DNA of 64,000 nucleotides from positions 434,001 to 498,000 of the forward strand of contig NZ_QOVK01000001.1 of the NCBI RefSeq assembly GCF_004104075.1. Direction: 5' to 3'. Below are positions 55,970 through 64,000 of the stretch, in pieces (the stretch's first letter is position 1; the number at the start of each line of letters is the position of its first letter). Source of the stretch: Leeuwenhoekiella polynyae (GTDB lineage Bacteria; Bacteroidota; Bacteroidia; Flavobacteriales; Flavobacteriaceae). The position numbers and the translations under genes were made by a program. The notes below the pieces were generated by a model. The model ran no database searches, had not been told where the DNA came from, and saw nothing but the letters and a program-made list of their open reading frames with translations.

Positions 55970-56212
55970 TTACTTATTCTCATCGATATTTTTGACCTTA
56001 ACTTTTTTGATACCCAATATCTTATTTACTGCCTTTAAAACCACTGCTTTTTGAACAATAGCTCCTAATGAGCCTGCTACCAGACTTACAGGTGAGAAAG
56101 CATTTTTAGTATCATTTATACTCAGCTTCAGTTGCTCTTCATCAATCTGCTGTTGCAACTTTAGAATTTTAAGATCATTATCAATCTGATCAAATGATTT
56201 ATATTCTTTCAT
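55970..56212 (-). CDS. DUF6327 family small protein
   Basis: This 80-residue protein has a charged N-terminal helix (DNDLKILKLQQQIDEEQLKLS), a short hydrophobic Gly/Ala/Val segment near residues 42-65 (VSLVAGSLGAIVQKAVVLKAV) and a basic end. It is the third gene of a three-gene set with the holin-like and YtxH genes, separated by two bases from its neighbour. I recognise the DUF6327 family. A membrane-associated role is likely; the function is unknown. Confidence 0.75.
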   Translation of the reverse strand: MKEYKSFDQIDNDLKILKLQQQIDEEQLKLSINDTKNAFSPVSLVAGSLGAIVQKAVVLKAVNKILGIKKVKVKNIDENK

Positions 56213-56214
56213 AC

Positions 56215-56613
56215 CTATTCTTTTAAGTGTTTAAATTCTTCATCTAAAACCTCTTCCTGAGTAGATTCATTAAAAAAGACTTTAGAGTATTTTCTTAAAA
56301 CAATTTCTGTAATAAAAGATTTTCCAAAAAGTTTATAGAGTAGAAATATCAGTAGATATATTCCTGCAACAATAAAATAACCGTAGCTTAAACTTCCTAA
56401 TGATTCCCCTATTGTGATTGCAACTCCAACAGAAATAAAAAGTATAAAAATAATAAATATACTACCGCTAACCATTAGGTTTACTAATGATACAGCACCA
56501 TCCATCATTTTTTTAAAACTATCTAATTTGTAATATTCTAAACTACTATTTAGATATTTTTTTGCATCGTCTGATACTTTATTTATGTGTTCTGAAATAT
56601 TGAATATAGACAT
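56215..56613 (-). CDS. Holin-superfamily-like small membrane protein
   Basis: This 132-residue protein has two hydrophobic helices (about residues 43-69 and 79-97) after a charged N-terminal part, and ends with an acidic tail (EEVLDEEFKHLKE). That resembles the phage holin family III (Holin-X) seen in many bacterial stress cassettes with YtxH. It lies two bases upstream of the DUF6327 gene and 6 bases downstream of the YtxH gene. A phage origin is not implied. Function is unknown. Confidence 0.72.
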   Translation of the reverse strand: MSIFNISEHINKVSDDAKKYLNSSLEYYKLDSFKKMMDGAVSLVNLMVSGSIFIIFILFISVGVAITIGESLGSLSYGYFIVAGIYLLIFLLYKLFGKSFITEIVLRKYSKVFFNESTQEEVLDEEFKHLKE

Positions 56614-56619
56614 GCACGC

Positions 56620-56994
56620 TTATGCTTTTGCAGTTGGTACGTCGATATCTTTTACTTCTTCAACAACCTCATCAGTTGCTTTAGCATTTTTCTTTCTCAA
56701 TTCTTCTAATTTCCTTTCCATAGAAACTAAAATATTGTCTGCTTTAGAGCTTGCAGTCTTCAAAGTATCTTCTAATTTAGCATCAAAAGATTTTTTTGCA
56801 TCTTTTGCAGAAGCAGACAAATGCTCAGAAGTTTCCTGAATTTGCTTTTCTAATTTCTTTTTAGCATCCTTAGCATTTTTAGAGATTTTTTTTCTTGTTT
56901 TATCTCCACTCTCTGGTGCATATAAAAGACCTAAACCTGCTCCGATTGCTGCTCCAGTTACTAATGCTAAAATGGTATTACTTGTTTTTGACAT
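56620..56994 (-). CDS. YtxH domain protein
   Basis: This 124-residue protein has an N-terminal single helix with the YtxH signature LALVTGAAIGAGLGLLYAPESGDKTR, then a highly charged Lys/Asp/Glu/Ala helical tail. YtxH-domain proteins are general-stress-type membrane-associated proteins in several phyla. It is the first gene of the three-gene cassette. The upstream gap 56995-57171 holds the glnS terminator. Confidence 0.92.
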   Translation of the reverse strand: MSKTSNTILALVTGAAIGAGLGLLYAPESGDKTRKKISKNAKDAKKKLEKQIQETSEHLSASAKDAKKSFDAKLEDTLKTASSKADNILVSMERKLEELRKKNAKATDEVVEEVKDIDVPTAKA

Positions 56995-57090
56995 GGTGAT
57001 TATTTTTTGTGATGACCAAAAGTAAGAATGTTAAAATCTAATCTCCGTTAATAACCGGTTAATAAATTGACTATTAACCTTAAAGGTATG

Positions 57091-57121
57091 CTAAAAAAGA
57101 GTCGTTATAGCTCTTTTTTAG
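57091..57121 (-). terminator. Weak terminator after glnS
   Basis: CTAAAAAAGAG, loop TCGTTATAG, CTCTTTTTTAG is an 11-base-pair stem, mostly A-U, followed on the minus strand by few extra U residues. It lies 51 bases past the glnS stop. Confidence 0.6.
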
Positions 57122-57171
57122 TTGATACGATGATTTATAAGTAAAACTTAATGAAAATACTCTTAAGTTTA

Positions 57172-59202
57172 TTAAAGCTGATTTAAAGATTCTAAGAGTA
57201 ATTCATTATCAGACGTTTTCATTTCTTCTAAATAAGCTGCTACTTCTGATTCATTAGCATCTACTCTTTCTAATTTTATAAGTACAATCAATGTTTCTAA
57301 AACAGCTAAACGGGTACCTATCTTTTTTGCTGAAGTATTGAACAAGTCTTTTAATTCTTCAAAATCTACATCCTTTGCCAATTCTCTAATCCGAGTAATT
57401 GCTTTTACACGTTTTTCATCAGGAAGCTGAGCTAGTTTTTTACCTACTTTTTTTATTTCATTTAAAGCCGGTATCTGAGGAATATGCTTCTTTGGAGCTG
57501 CTTTTTGTTGATTTTGAGTAGTTGTCTTTGATTCGACCTTTGCCCAAGTATCCCGCAAACCTACCGTTCTGTTGAAAACTATATGATCTGTTGTACTATC
57601 CTTATCAACATTAAAATATCCTAAACGCTGAAATTGAAAAATATCACCCGGTTCTACATCACTTAAACTAGGCTCTACATAACCCGTAATCGTTTCTAGT
57701 GAATTAGGATTGAGATGTTGCATAAAATCAACATCTTTATCCCCATCTGGAGACTCGTGATTAAATAAACGGTCGTATAAACGTACTTCAGCTTTTACAG
57801 CTTGTTCGACAGAAACCCAATGCAACGTTCCTTTTACTTTGCGCAGGCTAGCTTCTGTACCGCTTCCACTTTGTGAATCAGGATCATAAGAACAATGTAT
57901 TTCTGTGATCTTTCCTGCATCATCTTTAACTACAGATTCACCTTTTATGATATAAGCGTTTTTAAGACGAACTTCTTTACCTAAAGTAAGTCTAAAGTAT
58001 TTGCTGTTTGCAGATTCCTTAAAGTCGTCTTTTTCTATATACAGTTCTTTAGAAAAAGGCACTTTTCTGTAACCTGCACGTTCATCTTCCTGATTATTTT
58101 CGGCATCTAACCATTCTACCTGATTTTCAGGATAATTATCTATAATCAGTTTTACAGGATCTAAAACCGCCATCACACGTGGAGCAGTCTTGTTTAGATC
58201 TTCGCGTACATTGAATTCTAGAAGCGAAACATCAATTACATTATCACGCTTTGCAACTCCTACGGTATCTATGAAATTACGTATTGCTGCCGGGGTATAA
58301 CCCCGTCTGCGTATTCCCGAAATAGTAGGCATTCTAGGATCGTCCCAGCCGCTAACAATTCTCTCTTGTACGAGCTTAAGCAATTTACGCTTACTCATAA
58401 TCGTATAGCTGAGATTTAAGCGCGCAAATTCACGTTGTTTAGGTTTTACCCCTTTTGTAAAAACATTGTCTACAAACCATTCATAAAGCGGTCTGTGCGG
58501 CTTAAATTCTAAGGAACATAAACTATGAGAAACTTGCTCAACATAATCACTTTCTCCATGAGCCCAATCATACATTGGGTAGATATTCCAGGTATTTCCG
58601 GTGCGGTGGTGTGCTTTGTTAATAACCCGATACATTATAGGATCACGTAAGAGCATATTAGGCGATTCCATATCTATTTTAGCACGTAAGACATGTACAC
58701 CCTCAGCAAACTCACCTTTTGCCATTTTCTCAAACAACTCCAGATTTTCTGAAACAGAACGATCCCGGTACGGACTATTCTTACCCGGTTCTGTAGGAGT
58801 TCCTTTTTGTTCGGCCATCGCTTCACTAGATTGTGAGTCTATGTAGGCCTTCTTCTCTTTTATAAGCTGAATAGCCCAATCATATAATTGCTGAAAATAG
58901 TCTGAAGAATAACAAACTTTGTCCCATTTATAGCCTAGCCATTTAATATCTTCTTGAATAGCATCTACGTATTCTTGCTCTTCTTTTGAAGGATTAGTAT
59001 CATCAAACCGAAGATTTACAGGAGCATTATATTTCTCACCAAGTCTAAAGCTTATACAAATCGCTTTACAATGGCCTAAATGTAAATAGCCGTTTGGCTC
59101 AGGAGGAAATCTAAATCGTAAATCAGACTTAGGAAAACCGTTGTTTATATCTTCTTCTACTATTTGCTCTAAAAAATTGAGCGCTACATATTCTTCTGCC
59201 AT
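57172..59202 (-). CDS. glnS: Glutaminyl-tRNA synthetase with C-terminal extension
   Basis: This 676-residue class I synthetase charges tRNA-Gln. The HIGH-type motif is HLGH (41-44), and the MSKR motif appears later in the catalytic core. The GlnS core ends near residue 555 (GLRDTWAKVE at 548-557); beyond it is an added charged helical segment (about 556-676, with KHIPQIPALNEIKKVGKKL). In some bacteria a YqeY domain is fused here, but I cannot confirm that identity. The extension may bind tRNA. The gene is flanked by a repeat copy on its upstream side. Confidence 0.95.
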   Translation of the reverse strand: MAEEYVALNFLEQIVEEDINNGFPKSDLRFRFPPEPNGYLHLGHCKAICISFRLGEKYNAPVNLRFDDTNPSKEEQEYVDAIQEDIKWLGYKWDKVCYSSDYFQQLYDWAIQLIKEKKAYIDSQSSEAMAEQKGTPTEPGKNSPYRDRSVSENLELFEKMAKGEFAEGVHVLRAKIDMESPNMLLRDPIMYRVINKAHHRTGNTWNIYPMYDWAHGESDYVEQVSHSLCSLEFKPHRPLYEWFVDNVFTKGVKPKQREFARLNLSYTIMSKRKLLKLVQERIVSGWDDPRMPTISGIRRRGYTPAAIRNFIDTVGVAKRDNVIDVSLLEFNVREDLNKTAPRVMAVLDPVKLIIDNYPENQVEWLDAENNQEDERAGYRKVPFSKELYIEKDDFKESANSKYFRLTLGKEVRLKNAYIIKGESVVKDDAGKITEIHCSYDPDSQSGSGTEASLRKVKGTLHWVSVEQAVKAEVRLYDRLFNHESPDGDKDVDFMQHLNPNSLETITGYVEPSLSDVEPGDIFQFQRLGYFNVDKDSTTDHIVFNRTVGLRDTWAKVESKTTTQNQQKAAPKKHIPQIPALNEIKKVGKKLAQLPDEKRVKAITRIRELAKDVDFEELKDLFNTSAKKIGTRLAVLETLIVLIKLERVDANESEVAAYLEEMKTSDNELLLESLNQL

Positions 59203-59243
59203 AGTTGTGTTGTGCTATACTTGAGCCCTTCTTAATTTTATTA

Positions 59244-59338
59244 AACTACCTCGGATCAAGCCCACGAAGCATCCCTTAAAAACAAATTTTCAATTTCAAG
59301 ACAAGCCCCGGAGTATTAAACCCTTTGGCGGTGCCAAT
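59244..59338. repeat. Dispersed 95-base repeat, copy A (beside glnS)
   Basis: The block running from AACTACCTCG to TTTGGCGGTGCCAAT is about 79% identical (75 of 95 aligned positions, one gap) to copy B at 61542-61635. The core AAAAACAAATTTTCAATTT and the end AAACCCTTTGGCGGTGCC are exact in both. It is not coding in any long frame and lies in the glnS-folB gap. Confidence 0.8.
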
Positions 59339-59479
59339 AAATTACAGACTCATTAAATGTGTAAAATTACTAAAAAATACACGTGTTTGCGGCTTTTAAA
59401 AAGGCTATTTAAAGCCATTCATTCTCTAATTTCTGTGATTAGAAATAATATCTTTACAGTCTTAAAGTGCTTAATAATT

Positions 59480-59836
59480 ATGGGAACTATAAAACTAAAC
59501 CGGGTAAAAGTATACGCCTATCACGGCTGTCTTATTGAAGAAGGACAGATAGGATCTGATTATCTGGTAGATTTAAAGATAAAAGCAGACCTTACTAAAC
59601 CTGCCGTAACAGACAATTTAAGTGATACCGTAGATTATGTGCATCTCAATAAAATAATTAAAGAAGAAATGGCACAGCGCTCTAAACTTCTTGAACAGGT
59701 ATGTGAAAGAATTCTAAATCGTTCATTATCAGAAATATTAGAAATAACTAAAGCTAAGGTTACGGTACGTAAAATAAACCCGCCTATAGGTGGAGATGTG
59801 GCTTCGGTAGGAGTTACTATGACTAAAAAACGTTAA
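59480..59836 (+). CDS. folB: Dihydroneopterin aldolase
   Basis: This 118-residue enzyme cleaves 7,8-dihydroneopterin to 6-hydroxymethyl-7,8-dihydropterin and glycolaldehyde in folate synthesis. The sequence has the family start IKLNRVKVYAYHGCLIEEGQIGS, the DTVDYVHLNKII segment and the C-terminal KVTVRKINPPIGGDVASVGV. I start at the ATG at 59480 rather than at 59357, because that gives the normal length (about 120). No other folate genes are in the window. Confidence 0.93.
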   Translation: MGTIKLNRVKVYAYHGCLIEEGQIGSDYLVDLKIKADLTKPAVTDNLSDTVDYVHLNKIIKEEMAQRSKLLEQVCERILNRSLSEILEITKAKVTVRKINPPIGGDVASVGVTMTKKR

Positions 59837-59862
59837 TAGCTTTTATATCTAAAGAAAAACCT

Positions 59863-59870
59863 TAAATTTG
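59863..59870 (+). promoter_or_regulatory. Candidate -7 promoter box of tRNA-Cys
   Basis: TAAATTTG matches TAnnTTTG and lies 17 bases before the first base of tRNA-Cys. No -33 TTG is evident. Confidence 0.45.
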
Positions 59871-59886
59871 CAGTCCTAATAAAAAG

Positions 59887-59957
59887 GGTGTCGTGGCCGA
59901 GTGGCTAGGCAGTGGTCTGCAACACCATCTACAGCGGTTCGAATCCGCTCGACACCT
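59887..59957 (+). tRNA. tRNA-Cys (anticodon GCA)
   Basis: GGTGTCG pairs with CGACACC as the 7-base-pair acceptor stem, and the discriminator is U, as expected for Cys. The anticodon loop is CTGCAAC (anticodon GCA), and GGTTCGAATCC gives the T arm. The CCA end is not encoded. A hairpin terminator follows five bases later. Confidence 0.96.
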
Positions 59958-59961
59958 CAAC

Positions 59962-59993
59962 AAAGACTCTTCATTACTGAAGGGTCTTTTTTT
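59962..59993 (+). terminator. Terminator of tRNA-Cys
   Basis: AAAGACTCTTCA, loop TTAC, TGAAGGGTCTTT with a following T run (one G-U pair) closes the tRNA transcript. The convergent LysE gene may also use it. Confidence 0.8.
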
Positions 59994-60014
59994 ATTTAAT
60001 AAAGTTATAAATAT

Positions 60015-60731
60015 TTAAAGCGTGATTGAATCAGTATCCAAATTAAACTGATTTTCTGGAGCAATCTCTTCAATACGCTTTTCTATCTCATGTATTTTAG
60101 AAGGAAACAAACCCTTTGAGATTAGTAACAATCCAAAAAGAAACATCAAAACACTGATAATTTTCTTGATCAATGCAATACGAGTAGGCGTTAATTTACT
60201 TCTCAACTTCTTAGCTAAAAGAATTTTAATGATATCTATAAATAGATAAGTAGCTAAAATTCCACCAAAAAATATAAGTAAGCGATCAGAATTCATATCG
60301 AGCTGTGGCCCGGCAGATATAAGGATAACCAGCCAAAATCCCAGAACTCCTATATTTATAAAATTCAATAGAAAACCTTTTACAAAAAGGCCTAAGTAAT
60401 TGCGTTTACTCATTACAACGGTAGGATGCTCATCATCATCAAGTTTGTTTTTACGCACTCTTAAAAAGGAAATAACACCGTATACTGTTAGCAACATTCC
60501 TCCAAAAATGAACAAAGCCGGATCATCTTTGAGTTTATCAAGCAACTGATTGGTACTAAAATAGGCAATGAGAATAAAGATAGTATCTGCAGTTACAACA
60601 CCTATATCAAATATAAAAGCTGCTCTAAAACCTTTTAAAGCAGCTGTTTCTAATAGTACAAAAAACACAGGTCCTACAAGAAATGCGAGTAGAAAACCCA
60701 GTGGTATTGCAGTTGATAAGTCTTGTAACAT
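60015..60731 (-). CDS. LysE family amino acid exporter
   Basis: This 238-residue membrane protein has six helices. The first has the LysE/RhtB motif PLGFLLAFLVGPVFFVLLETAALKGF, with a basic stretch near residues 104-115 and the KKLRSKL loop, then the last helix ISVLMFLFGLLLISKGLFP. It exports amino acids or related small compounds; the substrate is unknown. The C-terminal 25 residues form an acidic tail. A tRNA-Cys is convergent on it. Confidence 0.87.
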   Translation of the reverse strand: MLQDLSTAIPLGFLLAFLVGPVFFVLLETAALKGFRAAFIFDIGVVTADTIFILIAYFSTNQLLDKLKDDPALFIFGGMLLTVYGVISFLRVRKNKLDDDEHPTVVMSKRNYLGLFVKGFLLNFINIGVLGFWLVILISAGPQLDMNSDRLLIFFGGILATYLFIDIIKILLAKKLRSKLTPTRIALIKKIISVLMFLFGLLLISKGLFPSKIHEIEKRIEEIAPENQFNLDTDSITL

Positions 60732-60854
60732 TTAGGAGTATGAAATCTTTTACCTGATTAGAGGTTAAAAGTATTCTAAGAATAATTCAGTTAAGATTCT
60801 CACTTCAGATAAACCTGAAGCCTATACTCACAAAAGTAACTAAATTGAATTAAA

Positions 60855-61523
60855 TCACTTCATAACGGTCACACGACCTCCAATAAATTTATCTTTTATA
60901 AGCTCTGTAGGATTACCATAAACGTGTACATCACCACCGGCTCTGATCTTTACTTCTGCAGTTCTTCTAGCAAAAATATCTGCCTCTCCCCCTGCCTGAA
61001 TACGTAAATAAGTATCTGTAGTCTCTAAAGATTTGCCTTCATAAATACCACCGGTATTCACTTCTACATTTTGATTTTTAGCAGTTCCACTAGCATTTAT
61101 AATTCCGCCGGTTACAGCACGCATTTCGGCATTTTCTACTTCAAGACCAGCTTTTACTTGTGCTCCTTCCTGCACACGTATTTCTATTTTAGGTTGCTCT
61201 ATAAGTTCGTTTACAACGATTTCTGCTCCTTCATTACCATCAATAACTCTTAAATTGTTATAATGTACTTCTACAAAAGTCTCATTACCATCAAATATTT
61301 TATCAATATCCATACGAATCTTGAGAACTCCGTCTTTGTTTACGAGTTCGATATCTTCAGTATCTTTTCCTTTTAAGATAACTTTATTCTCTAAAGATTT
61401 GATGAGATTTACACGCATACGGTCAAAAACTTTAACCTCGGTAAAATCTCCTACAGCCTTAGTTTCTTGTGCATAAGTAGCGGTTGTAGCAACCAGTAGT
61501 AATGCAATGATTAGTTTTTTCAT
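60855..61523 (-). CDS. DUF2807 head GIN domain protein
   Basis: This 222-residue exported protein has a signal peptide (1-18, ending TATYAQ) and then repeating short beta-strand rungs (KSLETTDTYLRIQAGGEADIF and similar) of a right-handed beta-helix. That is the head GIN/DUF2807 family, common in Bacteroidota. A cell-surface or periplasmic binding role is inferred from the fold. It is a single gene with repeat copy B upstream. Confidence 0.9.
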   Translation of the reverse strand: MKKLIIALLLVATTATYAQETKAVGDFTEVKVFDRMRVNLIKSLENKVILKGKDTEDIELVNKDGVLKIRMDIDKIFDGNETFVEVHYNNLRVIDGNEGAEIVVNELIEQPKIEIRVQEGAQVKAGLEVENAEMRAVTGGIINASGTAKNQNVEVNTGGIYEGKSLETTDTYLRIQAGGEADIFARRTAEVKIRAGGDVHVYGNPTELIKDKFIGGRVTVMK

Positions 61524-61541
61524 AAGATTTTAATTTTAGTC

Positions 61542-61635
61542 AACTACCTCGAGGCAAGCCTACGAGACTTTGGTTAAAAACAAATTTTCAATTTTAAGGA
61601 AAGCCAAGGGAGCTAAACCCTTTGGCGGTGCCAAT
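61542..61635. repeat. Dispersed repeat, copy B (between DUF2807 and rnr)
   Basis: This 94-base copy aligns with copy A at 59244-59338 in the same orientation. It includes the same ends AACTACCTCG and GCGGTGCCAAT. It fills most of the 148-base gap between DUF2807 and rnr. Confidence 0.8.
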
Positions 61636-61671
61636 AGAGAGACAATACAAAACTCAATTTGTTACAGTTGC

Positions 61672-63876
61672 CTAAGCTTCTATTGCGCTCTTTACCTCTA
61701 CTAACGTAAAATCTAAATGTTTCTTGACTAAATCTGCCTCTTTAACTTTCACTAACACTTCATCGCCTAACGTGATTACTTGTTTGGTCTTTCGACCTAC
61801 TATTGCATATTGCTCCTGGTCAAAGTCAAAATGATCGCCTTTAATATCACGCAAGCGAATCATACCCTCACATTTATTATCTATGATCTCAACATAAATA
61901 CCCCATTCTGTAACACCAGAAATAACCCCTAGGAAGGTTTCATCTTTGTGGTCTTGCATAAATTTGACCTGCATATACTTGATAGAATCACGCTCTGCAC
62001 TAGTAGCTAGATATTCCATATCGCTGCTGTGCTTACATTTTTCTTCGTATTCTTCTTCATTTGCAGATTTTCCCTGATCCAGATAATGCTGTAATAATCT
62101 ATGAACCATTACATCTGGATAACGACGTATGGGAGAAGTAAAGTGAGAATAATAATCAAAAGCCAAACCATAATGGCCAATATTATCTGTGCTGTACACC
62201 GCTTTACTCATCGTACGTATTGCAAGTGTATCTATTAAATTTTGTTCTTTTTTACCGGCAACATCAGTCAATAAATTATTTAAAGATGCTGTTGTGCTTT
62301 TTCGGTCTTTAAGATTCATTTTATAACCAAAACGACCTGCAATGGTTTGTAAAGCTGCAAGCTTTTCATCATTGGGTTCGTCGTGTATTCTATATACAAA
62401 TGTTTTCTTAGGACTTTGCTTTCCTATAAATTCTGCTACTTTCTTATTGGCCAAAAGCATAAACTCTTCAATCAGTTTATTGGCATCTTTAGAAGTTTTA
62501 AAGAAAACTCCAACGGGATCATTTTCCTGATCCAATTCAAATTTAACTTCAACTTTATCAAAAGAAATAGCTCCATTTTTCATACGCTGTCTGCGCATAA
62601 TTTTTGCTAATCTGTCTAATTCTAGAGTAGCATTAACAATAGCAGGATCTACGTTATATGATTTTCCGGTAAGGGAAATTTCTGCAGGAATGGTTGCTTC
62701 TCGAGTTTCTATAATTTGTTGCGCTTCTTCATAAGCAAAACGCGCATCGCTATACGTTACTGTACGACCAAACCACTGTTCTTTTACTTTACCTGAAGAT
62801 TTATCTAATTCAAAAACTGCTGAAAATGTGTATTTTTCTTCATGAGGTCTCAACGAACACGCATTATTAGACAAAATCTCCGGAAGCATTGGAACCACAC
62901 GATCTACCAGGTAAACCGAAGTAGCACGTTCATAAGCCTCATCATCTAAAATCGTTCCGGGAATTACGTAATGCGATACATCTGCAATGTGAATACCTAC
63001 CTCATAATTTCCATTCTCTAAAACCTGAAAACTCAAAGCATCATCAAAATCTTTTGCATCCTTTGGGTCAATCGTAAAGGTGAGCACATCACGCATATCA
63101 CGGCGTTTTGCAATCTCATCTGCTTTAATACTGGTATCTATATTATTAGCATATTCTTCTACCTCATTTGGGAAATCATGCGGTAAACCATACTGAGCTA
63201 AAATAGAGTGAATCTCTGTATTGTGCTCACCAGGCATCCCTAAAACCTTAATGACTTTGCCAAAGGGTGAATCTGCTTTCTCTGGCCAGTCTTCAATCTT
63301 TACTAAAACTTTCTCACCATCTTCAGCGCCATTCAATTTATTCTTCGGAACAAAAACATCAGTACGCATTTTTCCTTCTGCAGAAGTATTTACAAAGGCA
63401 AAGTTTTTTTGCATTTGAACTACACCTACAAATTCATCAGTCTTGCGTTCTACTATTTCTACAATCTCTCCTTCATGTTTCTTGCTTCTGCGTTGTTTGT
63501 AAACGTAAACTTTTACAATGTCACCGTTTAAGGCTTTATTCATGTTATTTTTAGGAATGTAAATATCATTTTCCATTCCTTCAACAATTACATAACCATC
63601 ACCTTTACTGGTACAATCTAATTTACCAGTGTGATAATGAGATTCTGCGCTAAATACATATTTACCGCGTTCTTTCTCTTCGATATGTTTTTTTGCTGTA
63701 AGCTGTGCTAATTCTCTAACGATCTCATTGCGGCTGTTAGGATCGTCTACTTGAAGTTTTGCCGCAATCTGTTTATGGTTGAATAATTTACCGGGTTCCC
63801 GTTTTAAAATAGAGATAATTTTCTGAGTAAGGTTACCGATTTTTGTATTGGATCTTCGTCTTTTTTTATTTGGCAT
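61672..63876 (-). CDS. rnr: Ribonuclease R
   Basis: This 734-residue 3'-to-5' exoribonuclease degrades structured RNA. N-terminal winged-helix and cold-shock domains (residues about 15-220) are followed by the RNB catalytic domain with DPKDAKDFDDALSF, the metal-binding aspartates, then the GLAFDYYSHFTSPIRRYPDVMVHRLL signature and a C-terminal S1 domain (about 645-725). The Lys-rich MPNKKRRRSNTK start is typical. The TAATTTTG box at 63900-63907 (minus strand) gives a leader of about 20 bases. Confidence 0.97.
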   Translation of the reverse strand: MPNKKRRRSNTKIGNLTQKIISILKREPGKLFNHKQIAAKLQVDDPNSRNEIVRELAQLTAKKHIEEKERGKYVFSAESHYHTGKLDCTSKGDGYVIVEGMENDIYIPKNNMNKALNGDIVKVYVYKQRRSKKHEGEIVEIVERKTDEFVGVVQMQKNFAFVNTSAEGKMRTDVFVPKNKLNGAEDGEKVLVKIEDWPEKADSPFGKVIKVLGMPGEHNTEIHSILAQYGLPHDFPNEVEEYANNIDTSIKADEIAKRRDMRDVLTFTIDPKDAKDFDDALSFQVLENGNYEVGIHIADVSHYVIPGTILDDEAYERATSVYLVDRVVPMLPEILSNNACSLRPHEEKYTFSAVFELDKSSGKVKEQWFGRTVTYSDARFAYEEAQQIIETREATIPAEISLTGKSYNVDPAIVNATLELDRLAKIMRRQRMKNGAISFDKVEVKFELDQENDPVGVFFKTSKDANKLIEEFMLLANKKVAEFIGKQSPKKTFVYRIHDEPNDEKLAALQTIAGRFGYKMNLKDRKSTTASLNNLLTDVAGKKEQNLIDTLAIRTMSKAVYSTDNIGHYGLAFDYYSHFTSPIRRYPDVMVHRLLQHYLDQGKSANEEEYEEKCKHSSDMEYLATSAERDSIKYMQVKFMQDHKDETFLGVISGVTEWGIYVEIIDNKCEGMIRLRDIKGDHFDFDQEQYAIVGRKTKQVITLGDEVLVKVKEADLVKKHLDFTLVEVKSAIEA

Positions 63877-63899
63877 TCAATGCTTTGTATTAATTAGTG

Positions 63900-63907
63900 C
63901 AAAATTA
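63900..63907 (-). promoter_or_regulatory. Candidate -7 promoter box of rnr
   Basis: TAATTTTG on the minus strand matches TAnnTTTG and lies 23 bases before the rnr ATG. The rest of 63877-64000 has no gene and no other structure I can support. Confidence 0.42.
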
Positions 63908-64000
63908 GCTTTAAAAGCTGAAAAACTTAGATGTATTACGTGAACTTTAAGTTAATCTTAGTCCTTAAAAATCAAATAAATACAGATTTAACTGTTATAT

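Overview
The window is a stretch of chromosome from a member of the Bacteroidota, almost certainly the family Flavobacteriaceae. The evidence is the low G+C content, the TAnnTTTG-type promoter boxes in place of sigma70 boxes, a SprE/PorW-type type IX secretion (gliding) lipoprotein, an ATP synthase operon without the beta and epsilon genes, the extended AtpB typical of the phylum, and many lineage-specific families (DUF4292, DUF6427, DUF6341, DUF4837, DUF4175, DUF5687, DUF6909). I cannot name the genus from sequence alone. About 61 protein genes and one tRNA gene are present. No CRISPR array, insertion sequence, integrase, prophage or rRNA was seen, and no gene-free stretch exceeds 300 bases.

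Layout. 1-5356 (minus): the truncated DUF4292 lipoprotein, a secreted TPR protein, a sugar nucleotidyltransferase, dut, a Wzx-like flippase and a small lipoprotein. 5456-14606 (minus): one long run sprE - bactofilin - atpZ - DUF6168 - atpB-E-F-H-A - four-helix-bundle gene - atpG, closed by a hairpin terminator. The four-helix gene interrupts the ATP synthase genes between two hairpins. 14671-21764: an OmpW-like porin, an ABC pair (ATPase plus DUF5687 permease), a plus-strand FNR/2Fe-2S reductase, a possible 46-residue ORF, a nitronate monooxygenase-like protein, a GT9 glycosyltransferase and DUF4254. 21771-23443: a D12 adenine methylase overlapping by four bases a gene with a PD-(D/E)XK-like core, which I read as a candidate type II restriction-modification pair. 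23404-25969: DUF6427, DUF6341 and purD.

26040-35300 is a surface polysaccharide locus: a CapK/PaaK-like adenylate enzyme, a GT2, a WcaJ-type initiating phosphosugar transferase, a GT4, an O-antigen ligase/polymerase, a second polymerase-like membrane protein, a flippase and a Wzz-like chain-length protein. 35301-43644: DUF6909 (with nucleoside-phosphorylase-like motifs), a GH3-type enzyme, an M23 peptidase, tatA, DUF4837, an MltD-like transglycosylase and pgk. pgk is transcribed divergently from the DNA polymerase III delta' gene across a 50-base region whose ends form a 13-base inverted repeat containing both -10-type boxes. 44980-52405 (minus): an OmpH/Skp-like lipoprotein, a methyltransferase, mnmG, ybeY and a giant DUF4175 membrane protein. 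mnmG is flanked on both sides by parS-like 16-mers. 52619-63876: gltX, an outer-membrane protein, an SPFH protein, a three-gene small envelope cassette, glnS with a C-terminal extension, folB, tRNA-Cys, a LysE exporter, DUF2807 and rnr. Two copies of a ~95-base dispersed repeat lie beside glnS and rnr.

Most of the window is core metabolism and envelope biogenesis. The accessory parts are the R-M candidate, the polysaccharide locus and the repeat elements. Functions come from family recognition by eye; no database search was run.
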